A DNA stretch of 64,000 nucleotides from Lysinibacillus sphaericus (GTDB lineage Bacteria > Bacillota > Bacilli > Bacillales_A > Planococcaceae), in assembly GCF_006864135.1 (NCBI RefSeq), contig NZ_SADV01000015.1:35242-99241 (forward strand), given 5' to 3'. Of the stretch, positions 21,201 to 30,300 are shown one piece after another. Under the pieces are notes generated by a model. That model was not told the DNA's origin and searched no databases. It saw nothing but the letters and a program-made list of their open reading frames with translations. Position 1 is the first letter of the stretch, and each line of letters begins with the position of its first letter. The translations under genes were made by a program, and so were the position numbers.

Positions 21201-24200
21201 TACCCCTTTTTCCCTAAGGTTTCTTGCTACTTGATTTGATTTTCTATTCAATTCATCATAAGTTAATTTATCATCCTTACATACAACTGCAACTTCATCA
21301 GGAACTCTTCTTACTTGCTCTTCAAATAATTGTTGTATTGTTTTGTTTTTACAATAAGTTACCTCTGTATTGTTAAAATCTTTAATCATTTTTTTCTTTT
21401 CATTATCTGTCAAAAGTTGAATGTTCGATATGGTAATAGCATTATCTTTAACTATATTTTTTAATATCGTTATATAATATTCTCCCCATAATGTAACACT
21501 ATCACCTTTTAATAAACTAGTTTTATAATTCAAATTAACGTTAAATGCGCCATTTTCCTCGAGGATTTCCAATGTAAAATCAAACTCAGCTATTTTTGAT
21601 TTATAATCATATGTTTTGATTTCAACATTATCAATTTTAAACATTCTTTCTTCCATATTCTCGTATATAAACATGACATTTATTAATGGGTCTCGATCAC
21701 CATTATTTTCTGTATTTAGTTTATTAACAAGAAAATTAAATGGATAATTCATATGAGCATAAGACTCTAGAGAACTTTGTTTTAATTCATTCAAAAATTC
21801 AGTAAATTTCTTTTCGCCAGAAATCTGATTTCTCAAAATAATTGTATTAGTAAACATACCAATATTTTGATCAAATTTACTATTCCCTCTGTTAGTAACA
21901 GGTGTGCCAATTATTATATCCTTCGTTTTTGAAAGCTTGTAAAGTAATACTTTAAATGCCGCAGCTAGTACCATAAACAGTGATGACTCTGATTTTTTCG
22001 CAAACTGTTTAAGGTCAAAAACCAAATCTGTTTCTATTGGCAGTTTTACAGTATTACCTGCAAATTGATTAGTCGTATAATGGTTATGATCAAAAGGAAG
22101 ATTTAACTTTTCTCTTTCACCCGATAATTTATTTAACCAATATGTTTCGTTTTCCTTTATTTCCTCAGAATTTAAAAATTCATCTTCCCATAAGACATAA
22201 TCAGAATATTGGCTATAAAGCGGCTCCAGATCTTCACCTGAATATAATTTTATTAGTTCCTGGCCTAAAATATCTAATGAACGTCCATCGGCTATTGTAT
22301 GATGTAAATCTATTAATAATATTTCCCTTTCCTGCGAAACTTTCAATAAAGTTACATTAAACAATGGTCCTTTTAATAAATCAAATTTACTAATATTCTC
22401 CTTGATTAAATCATCTACACTCTGATATTCTTGCTTTTCAACTTCATTAATTTTAAAATCTATTTCCTCTACAACCTCTTGAACAAATTGATCTTCTTCA
22501 ATGTATAATTTTGTACGTAAACTTTCATGTCTAGCTATTATTTTTTTGAACACAGTCTCTAATTTTTTTATATTTATTCGACCTGTTATTTCTAATGTCC
22601 CTATTATATTATATGGATCATTCTCATTTATTAGAATAGTTGAGAAAAGCCTTTTTTGATTTAAAGACATTGGAATTACTTTATGATTCAGAGAAATATT
22701 TTTAGTTTTGTTTAATTTCGTTTTTTCCGAAAACTCAAAACCACCTTCTCTTAATTCATATATACTTTCTTTTATTTTACTTATTATTATTTCAATATCC
22801 TCATAGGAAATCTCTGTATTAAAACAGCATGTTCTTCTTTCCCATGTATAAATGCCTTTATAATTTAATAAATAAAAGAATAAATCCATTTCTATTGGAA
22901 ACAATGATAAATCATATTTCCCATATGATTCAAATTTGAATTGTGATCCAAAGTAACTTATTCTCATAGGAACACTTTCTCTGTCAAAAAACTCGTTTAC
23001 TCCTTCTACAAATACCCTCGTTTTTTCATTTACTTCCCTTTGTAAATCATTCCCTTTTTCTTTCAAAAGAGAAAGTACCGCATATGCAGCCGCCATACTA
23101 AGAGGGTTTTTACAAAATGTTCCAGCGAAAGTTACTGTTTCTTTATCCGGTATAGAGTTATCTCCAAATGACCAGCTTCCTCCGTCTATGCTATCTAAAT
23201 ATACCTGCTTGCCGGCTACAATACCTATCGGAAGTCCACCACCAACTATTTTCCCATACGTAACCATATCAGCTTCAATTCCGAAATAAGCTTGTGCTCC
23301 ACCCGTTTGGATTCTAAATCCATTTAGCATTTCATCAAAGATTAAAATAATATCTAGTTCTTCTGTTAATACTCTTAATTCTTTAAGGAATTCTTTCGGC
23401 TGAAAACCTGGTCTTCTACTTTGTACCGGTTCTACTAATACAGCAGCAATATCATTTTTATTTTTTTTAATATATTCTAAAGACTCTTTAGATCCGTACA
23501 GTAAACTTACCGTATCTTTAATATTTCCATATGTTGAACCTAATGAAGTAGGATACGGACCTTCTTCATCTGTATCTGTTAGAACACCATCAAACGTTCC
23601 ATGATAGGATCCGGAGAATTTTACAATTTTATCCTTTCTTTTGCAAGCTCTAGCAATTCTTAAAGCAACCATAACAGCTTCTGAACCTGTATTACAGAAG
23701 GCAACTCTTTCTACTCCGGTTAAATCTTTTATCAATTTAGCTACTTTTCCTGCTAAATCACTTTGCGGTCCTAATTCAATGCCCTTCTCTAATTGAGCTT
23801 TGATAGCATCCGTAATAAATGGAGGATTGTGCCCAAAATAATGGACTCCATATCCTATTGCTAAATCAATATATTCATTTCCATCAATGTCCCAAAACCT
23901 TGTTCCCTGGGATCGTTTGGATATAATTGGATAAAGTAATTTTTTTAATGTCATTCTAAAATTAAGTGAATTTATCCAATCCGAGAATACTATATTATAC
24001 TTTTCTGCATGATTTTTTGAACTTTTTGTTTTAGTATTATATTTTAAGATAAAATTGTCGATAAAAATTTTTTGCCTATGATTTAATGTATCTTCTTCAA
24101 AAATCATAGAATTATTATTTATTCTAGGGAAAATCTTCCTTGAAATGTTTGCTTGTTTAACAGAAAATCCCTTCCTACTTATATCTAGCAAATTATCTAA

Positions 24201-27200
24201 CTGGGCCTGGATATCTTTAATTTGGTTTTCCATATTATTTACATAATTAACATTATCCGCATTATCGCAATTACTATCTTCACATGAAATATTTGACTGT
24301 TGTTCTACAGTTTTCTGTCTAAACATTTCTGACTTTGGTAAATGTTTTTCTATATATTTAGCGATTAAACCTACTGTGTTCAAATTTAATAAGAATTCAT
24401 TTATAGAAATATTTAATTTATATTTATTATCAATATGTTTTTTAAAGTTTAGTAATAATAAAGAGTCAAATCCTAATGAAAATAAATTATCTTCACGATT
24501 TATCTCCTCTACGTTCAATCCAGCTATAGTATTCATTATATTTTTTATCTCTAACTCTATATCGCATAAACTTAAAGAAGCGTTCTCTATTTTAATAACA
24601 TTATTCTCAATGGAGCTATTCGATTCACCCCATCTTTCAGAATTCTCATTCAACACACATTCTTTGTAGTTCTTCTTATTTTTATTTAAATCAATCCAAT
24701 ATTTTTTCCTTTGAAAAGAATAATTAGGGAGTATTACCTTTTCTTTTTTATATTCTTTGTAAAAGGACTTCCAATCAATCTGTACACCATTTAAATATAA
24801 TAGAGATAGAGAATCAAATAGCTGCTTATATTCATTTAATCCTTTTCTTAATGACGGTAAAAATAGCTCTTCACCATCAATACATTGATGAGCTAATCCA
24901 CAAAGTGTTGCGTCGCCACCTATTTCAATAAAAATATTGCATTCTAATTCCTTGGCCGCTTCCATTGCTTTATAAAAATTAACTGTACTGGATAAATGAT
25001 TGGACCAATAAATTGCATCCCCAAACGTTTCTTTATTTTCTTGCTTTCCTGTTATAGAAGATATAAAAGCAACATTATTTTCCGAATATTTTATATTGCT
25101 TATTTTTTCCTTATAACTATTGATAAAATCCCTCATTAAAACCGAATGAAATGGATGTGTAATATTTAGCTCTTCAATAAACACTCTTTGTTTTTTTTGG
25201 ATGAATTCAATAACTTTATCCACTTCTTCGCTAAGACCTGATATTGTAACATTTTCTGGAGCATTTATAGCGGCAATTGAAACATTTTTACATCCACTCT
25301 CATTTATTGACTCTCTTGCTACTTCTGCACTTGTTAGTACACCTACCATTTTTCCATCGATATCCAGGGTATCCATTAACATTCCACGATGAGCAATCAT
25401 TTTAATTGCATCATCTAAACTTAAAATTCCAGCATAACAGGCTGCAGTAAATTCACCTATACTATGCCCAATTACTGAACTCGCCTTAATCCCTAAAGAA
25501 TCCCAAATTTTAGTTAGAGCATACTCAATAGAAAATATAATCGGTTGCGAAAAAATAGCTTTATTCAATAAATTATGATCTTTTTCTCCATAAATAATAT
25601 CTAAAATATTTGAATTTAATATTTTATAAAATTTTTCATTACATATATCTAGTGCTTTTTTAAAAACCGATGATTTTTCATATAATGTTTTTCCTATATT
25701 CTTATAAATTGACCCTTGACCAGTAAATAAAAACGTAATATTATTCACTTTGAACTTGGAAGAATCACTTTTAAAATGATCAAATTTATCTAAAATATTT
25801 AATATATCAACTTTGCTTGATCCATTAGCAGCAAAACGATAATCCATATGACTCTTACAAATATTAGAACTGTAACATATATCACCAATTGACGTATTAG
25901 ATTTAGACAAATATTCTTTCATATTAATGATAGAGTCTTTCAATGCCTCTTCATTTTTAGCAGATAAAGTTAACAAGTGATGAGGCAATTCCTTCTCTTC
26001 GATATTTTCTTTAACTAATGGTAGTTCTTCAATAATTGCATGAGCTAACGTACCTGTGAATCCAAATGCACTAATACCCGCTCTCCTAATCTTTTCACCA
26101 GGTTTCCACTCAACAAGTTTATCGACTACTTGTAAATTTCCCCAATCTATTTTAGAACTTTTATTATTGAAATGGATATTAGGCGGTAGCTGATTATGTT
26201 TAAATGATTGGATTATTTTTATTAGACCAGCCATTGCTGATGCAGCTTCGAGATGAGCAATATTGGTTTTCACTGCTCCTATTAATAAGTCATTTTTCTT
26301 ATCTTTAAAAATTTCATTTAAAGCTTGAACCTCAATCGTATCGCCTAAAGGTGTGCCAGTCCCATGCGTTTCAATATAATCAATATCATTTATAGTCATT
26401 TGAGCTTGAGTTAAAGCTTGTTTTATTACTTTTTTTTGTGCACTTCCGTTTGGAGCTGTCATCCCATTTGTTCTTCCATCTTGCCCTACCGAGACGCCCT
26501 TTACGATTGCATAGATTGTATCGTTATCTGCTTTAGCTTCGGATAACTTTTTCAGTACGATGACGCCACATCCCTCACCTCTACCAAAACCATCTGCATT
26601 TTCGGCAAATGTTTTACATCTACCGTCTGCAGCTAATCCGTGCTGTTTTGAAAGGCCAATGAATGACTCAGGAGTTAATAACATATTAGCTCCTCCTACA
26701 ATGGCTAAAGAGCATTCACCTTTTTTTAAACTTTCTACGGCAGCATTTAAAGCCACTAACGAAGACGAACAGGCTGTGTCGAATGTTATCGCAGGTCCTT
26801 TAAAATCATAGAAATAGGATAATCTACCGCTCGCAGCACCATAAGTTATACCACCAACAGAATAAGGCGTTATTTTTTTTTCATCACCTGAGAACATATG
26901 AGCCCTAAAATAATCACTAGAACTAATCCCTACAAATACTCCTGTATTACTCCCGCGTAATTTTTTAATATTTAACCCAGAATCTTCAAGCGCTTCCCAA
27001 CTTACCTCTAATAATAATCTTTGCTGTGGATCTATAGAGCTTGCTTCTACAGGAGAAATTTCAAAATGTCGATTATCAAATTCATCAACAGGGACATTTA
27101 AAAATGCCCCGTATTTTGTATACATCTTTCCAATTTCGTCTATATTATCACTATAGTATTCTTCATAATTAAAGCGATCCTTTTTAATTTTTGTTACAGT

Positions 27201-27383
27201 ATCAATCCCATTAGAAAGAATTTGCCAGAACTGCTCTGGATTATTTGCACCTCCAGGAAATCGGCAACCCTGTCCTATTATGGCTATATCATCATCTTGG
27301 TTTTTTTTAGATAATTCTTCAATTTTCCTAGCTGCTTTTCTCAAAGCTTCCTTGTATTTATTCGTTTCTTGTTCCACAATCAT
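18216..27383 (-). CDS. Hybrid PKS-aminotransferase-NRPS: KS-AT-ACP-AMT-C-A(Gly)-PCP-C
   Basis: 3055 aa, with the AMT-containing plan of iturin/mycosubtilin synthases but no acyl ligase. Residues 1-30 form a coiled-coil docking helix; KS 32-460 with Cys205 in DTACSSSL and HGTGTPLGD; AT about 555-870 (GQGSIY, GHSIGE, HPFHS); ACP about 960-1035 (GFDSLL); PLP aminotransferase of the glutamate-semialdehyde type about 1150-1560, Lys in TYGKIVGGGLP; C with HHTIADG; A with pocket DILQLGVIW, nearly the Gly code DILQLGLIW; PCP (GGHSL); C-terminal C with HHIISDG. Predicted: extends the chain by two carbons, transaminates the beta-keto group, adds Gly. A GTG at 27377 is better spaced from GGGAGGA than ATG 27383. 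It begins 10 bp after the PKS stop. Confidence 0.94.
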   Translation of the reverse strand: MIVEQETNKYKEALRKAARKIEELSKKNQDDDIAIIGQGCRFPGGANNPEQFWQILSNGIDTVTKIKKDRFNYEEYYSDNIDEIGKMYTKYGAFLNVPVDEFDNRHFEISPVEASSIDPQQRLLLEVSWEALEDSGLNIKKLRGSNTGVFVGISSSDYFRAHMFSGDEKKITPYSVGGITYGAASGRLSYFYDFKGPAITFDTACSSSLVALNAAVESLKKGECSLAIVGGANMLLTPESFIGLSKQHGLAADGRCKTFAENADGFGRGEGCGVIVLKKLSEAKADNDTIYAIVKGVSVGQDGRTNGMTAPNGSAQKKVIKQALTQAQMTINDIDYIETHGTGTPLGDTIEVQALNEIFKDKKNDLLIGAVKTNIAHLEAASAMAGLIKIIQSFKHNQLPPNIHFNNKSSKIDWGNLQVVDKLVEWKPGEKIRRAGISAFGFTGTLAHAIIEELPLVKENIEEKELPHHLLTLSAKNEEALKDSIINMKEYLSKSNTSIGDICYSSNICKSHMDYRFAANGSSKVDILNILDKFDHFKSDSSKFKVNNITFLFTGQGSIYKNIGKTLYEKSSVFKKALDICNEKFYKILNSNILDIIYGEKDHNLLNKAIFSQPIIFSIEYALTKIWDSLGIKASSVIGHSIGEFTAACYAGILSLDDAIKMIAHRGMLMDTLDIDGKMVGVLTSAEVARESINESGCKNVSIAAINAPENVTISGLSEEVDKVIEFIQKKQRVFIEELNITHPFHSVLMRDFINSYKEKISNIKYSENNVAFISSITGKQENKETFGDAIYWSNHLSSTVNFYKAMEAAKELECNIFIEIGGDATLCGLAHQCIDGEELFLPSLRKGLNEYKQLFDSLSLLYLNGVQIDWKSFYKEYKKEKVILPNYSFQRKKYWIDLNKNKKNYKECVLNENSERWGESNSSIENNVIKIENASLSLCDIELEIKNIMNTIAGLNVEEINREDNLFSLGFDSLLLLNFKKHIDNKYKLNISINEFLLNLNTVGLIAKYIEKHLPKSEMFRQKTVEQQSNISCEDSNCDNADNVNYVNNMENQIKDIQAQLDNLLDISRKGFSVKQANISRKIFPRINNNSMIFEEDTLNHRQKIFIDNFILKYNTKTKSSKNHAEKYNIVFSDWINSLNFRMTLKKLLYPIISKRSQGTRFWDIDGNEYIDLAIGYGVHYFGHNPPFITDAIKAQLEKGIELGPQSDLAGKVAKLIKDLTGVERVAFCNTGSEAVMVALRIARACKRKDKIVKFSGSYHGTFDGVLTDTDEEGPYPTSLGSTYGNIKDTVSLLYGSKESLEYIKKNKNDIAAVLVEPVQSRRPGFQPKEFLKELRVLTEELDIILIFDEMLNGFRIQTGGAQAYFGIEADMVTYGKIVGGGLPIGIVAGKQVYLDSIDGGSWSFGDNSIPDKETVTFAGTFCKNPLSMAAAYAVLSLLKEKGNDLQREVNEKTRVFVEGVNEFFDRESVPMRISYFGSQFKFESYGKYDLSLFPIEMDLFFYLLNYKGIYTWERRTCCFNTEISYEDIEIIISKIKESIYELREGGFEFSEKTKLNKTKNISLNHKVIPMSLNQKRLFSTILINENDPYNIIGTLEITGRINIKKLETVFKKIIARHESLRTKLYIEEDQFVQEVVEEIDFKINEVEKQEYQSVDDLIKENISKFDLLKGPLFNVTLLKVSQEREILLIDLHHTIADGRSLDILGQELIKLYSGEDLEPLYSQYSDYVLWEDEFLNSEEIKENETYWLNKLSGEREKLNLPFDHNHYTTNQFAGNTVKLPIETDLVFDLKQFAKKSESSLFMVLAAAFKVLLYKLSKTKDIIIGTPVTNRGNSKFDQNIGMFTNTIILRNQISGEKKFTEFLNELKQSSLESYAHMNYPFNFLVNKLNTENNGDRDPLINVMFIYENMEERMFKIDNVEIKTYDYKSKIAEFDFTLEILEENGAFNVNLNYKTSLLKGDSVTLWGEYYITILKNIVKDNAITISNIQLLTDNEKKKMIKDFNNTEVTYCKNKTIQQLFEEQVRRVPDEVAVVCKDDKLTYDELNRKSNQVARNLREKGVKADSIVGIFVDRSIQMIIGIMGVLKSGGAYLPIDKNLPRSRVEYMLEDSGVEILITARELEDDLKFNGSIINIKKDSYSLEDNNLSIVNNYYDLAYVIYTSGSTGNPKGVMVEHKQVNNFIQGIVAATNLNENNNILCITTISFDIFGLETLVPLAQGMKIIIANEEEVIDGDKLSKVIVANKVEVMQCTPSRLKSLLESDKFKKSIKELKTVLIGGEEVPKNLVEELNRNDNLKVFNVYGPTETTIWSTSKLCVNEDNNLTIGKPINNTQVYILDEDMQIVPIGVPGELCIGGDGVARGYLNKENLTMKKFVESPFEKGMKIYKTGDLTRWLKNGEIEFLGRIDNQVKVRGYRIELEEIETRLLSLENIKQAVVVGKTDQNNQKYLCAYVSCYRKLNTSDIKDYLSATLPDYMIPTFIIEVSEMPLNSNGKINRKALPDPNKEDQISNDYVAPRNKVEKKLVEIWSEILGIKRIGINDNFFDLGGHSLNATILVGRIHKLLDVKIPIKELFKAKNIKELTKYISKVGKNKYEEIEKLTVKQQYYRTSSAQKRMYMLQERNNGTAYNMSKVIEVIGKLDLNIINRVLRQLIERHESLRTSFEIVDEDIVQKIQPINDLVFKIEMLTVKNEDEISEKIANFIRPFNLKMPPLIRVGVINIEEDRNIVIFDIHHIISDGISVAILTKEFSDLYSDKKLKSLKVQYKDFSAWQLQRLKSEELKKQEKYWLGEYQGKLPETKFPTDYPVPNRRDFKGNSIEFKIDKSITDNLKAIGRKTGSTLYMVLLANINILLSKYCQQEDIVVGTPVSGRTSEDLENVIGLFVNTLAIRTNVDNELNFKDYLNIVKEKTIMAFDNQEYQFDELVQKVGVVGDLNRIPLFDVMFVLQNMLEDRIELDNLKVTSYPFKENTEKFNITIVCQEKEGELLFDLSYATSLFKETTIEKLIEYFKSIIHLTSKNLDIKIETIDLITENELSNIYNNLISNNFNEEDLEFTF

Positions 27384-27393
27384 TCCTCCCTTT

Positions 27394-30300
27394 TTAGTCT
27401 ACTAAAGACTCTATTTCTGCTAAAAGGTCATCTATCGTTTCAGAAGTATTTAAGTCGTCATTATTTATGTCATTTTCACTAATTTCTTCTTCGAAAGATA
27501 TAACTTCTATGAGCAGATAATCATTTAACTCTTTTAAGGATGGATAATTAAAAAATACAGAAATATCAAGTTCTTTACTTATTAATTTATTTATTTCATT
27601 TCTCATAGAGAAGATCATTAACGAGTCCGCGCCCTGTTCTGTTAGTGATTGATCTAATACTAAAAGGGATGCATCTTCAAACCCCATTAAAGTCGCGGCA
27701 ATATTTTTCAATTTTTCTTGTAAATAATCATGTCTTTCGGAAAACTTTAACGACCTTAAAATTGATAAGATATTAATCTCACTATTTGTCTTGTCTTTTT
27801 TATTAATAACATTATCTAAATTTATTAGTTTTGATAAAAATGTCGTTATTTCTTCTAATTTAGTGTTTTCATTATATAAATCCCAGTTCATGTCAGCGAC
27901 CAATATAGATGAATGATTTATATTAAATAATTTATCAATCATTTTCATCCCTAATTCCGTACTAATGCTATATATTCCTTGTTTCTCTATTCTTTTCATA
28001 TTTCCTTCATTCCTAGATGCCATTCCTATCTCTGACCATGGTCCCCAACAAATCGATATTGCAGGTAAGTTTAATTTTCTTCTATATTGAGAAAAGATGT
28101 TCATAAAATAATTAGCGGCTGCATAATTTGCTTGGCCTATATTCCCTATTACTGAAGCAATGGATGACATCATAACGAAAAAGTCCAACTCACAATTCCT
28201 TAATGAATGATGTAAATTGTATGTTCCAAAAACCTTACTCATAAACATTTGCTCAAAACTTTCCCATGATTGATCTCTTATAAGCCTATCATCTAAAATA
28301 CCAGCTGCATGAACTACGCCTTTTATCTCCGGGAAATTTTCAGTAATATCAGATATTAAAGCAGAAATATCTGATTCTTTACTCACATCAACCTGGCATA
28401 TAAGTACTTTTATGCCTCTTTCTTCCCAACTCTTTACCTTGTCAAGAATATCCCCCTTGGGCTTATTTCTGCTTAACAAAACTAAATTACGTGCCCCTTT
28501 TTCTATTAAATACTCTGAATAGAGCATTCCGATACTACCCGTTCCCCCAGTTATGAGATACGTTGCTTCAGACTTTATTGCTATATCAAGATTTTTATGG
28601 TTTTTCTTAGAATAGGTATTTTTGACCAATCTTGAAACATATCTCTTATTATTGTTTCTTAAACAAACTTGTTTTTCATCGTTTGTTATTATTTCTTTTA
28701 TAATGACATCATCAATTTCCTTATTAATCATGCTACTATCGACGTCAATGATTCCTCCCCATAATGGATTAAATTCTAGTCTAATAACTTGTGAAAAGCC
28801 CCATAAAGTTGATTGATAAATAGAAATTGGACTATCGTCTAAATCATGTACGTTATTTGTTAATACTTTTAAGTTCATTTTTTCAACTAAATTCAAGTCA
28901 GTTATGGCTTGTACAAGATGCAATAATTGACTGCAAGCTGTCTTTTCTTTCAATGTCTCTAAAGTTATTTGATTGTTGCTTTCTTCATTAGATTCAGAAA
29001 TAAATAAAATGTTAAACTTTTCATTATCAAATTTATATACAATGTCTTTAAATAGTGTGTAAAAATCTTCTTTTTCATTATCGGAAATGCAATAAGTCTT
29101 ATCATCCAGTTCCATTAATTTTTTACCAGATAGGACTTTAATAGAATCCATTCCAAGTAAACTTAACTTGTCAGATATTTTATTGCAGATTTCGTTATTA
29201 TTTGAAAAAATAATGAATTTTTCATTACTTTTAACTTCAATATTTCCAAGTGATTTTTCCACCCATTCAACGTTATAAAGCATTTGATCGCCACTATAGT
29301 TTAGTTCCTTTAGCAGGCTTTTTCGATCTGTGAGTTTTGCCATAATGTTGTCTATCTCAAATACAATCTCACCTTTTTCATTATAAACATCAATATTTCC
29401 ACTAACCCCTTCTTTTTGATTATTATTAACCTTTACATGGCACCAATAACTTTCTGCGTCTTTATAGAAATACTTAATTTTCCCTAATGAGATGGGAATT
29501 GTTGTTTTAAGCACATCTGTTGTCTTTTCAGAATTCATTTTTCTACTTAGTTCAGATACAGCGAACACAGATTGGAATATAGAATCTATTAAGCCTGGAT
29601 ATAATGTATAGGATTCTTTATTTGGAATTTCTATCTTCGGATCAATTAAGCAGACCCCTTCACTTTCTCCCTTCCATACTCTCTTAATTCTTTTAAAACC
29701 TTCGCCTAAATTAAAGCCAAATTTGCCCATCACATCGTAGATATTGAAACCTGATAAGTCTTCCGAAAACATATTTTTTAGATCATCTATATTTATCTTT
29801 TTCTCAGAAGTCTCGTCCTTTATTACAGTTAAACTTCCTTGACAATGTGTAGACCAATCTCCATGTTCCGCTTTACTGTCTTTACTTATTATTTGAAACT
29901 TCTTTCTTTCTTCATGGATATCTTCTATTAATATTTGCACTGTTCTTTCATCACCCTTACTTGCTATTAAAGGTGAATGGAATTCAACATTTTCAATAGT
30001 ACATACAGATGATTTATAATAATCTTCAATAATTGATACAAGCATTGACATATGCGCAGCAGCAGGAGATATTGCCGTGTCAAAAATAATATGCTCTTTC
30101 ATAAAGTATGGAGAATTCATTGTAAAGGAGTTCTGATAAACTAAACTATTTTTTAATTGTGGTGTACTAAATCTCTGCCCAATAATTGGATGATAATCAT
30201 TCCTTATTTGATCAGGTAATTTTTTTTCATGAGAACACACAGGTTCCATCCAATATGGTTTTCGTTCAAATGAATACGTAGGTAATTGAACTCGGTTATA

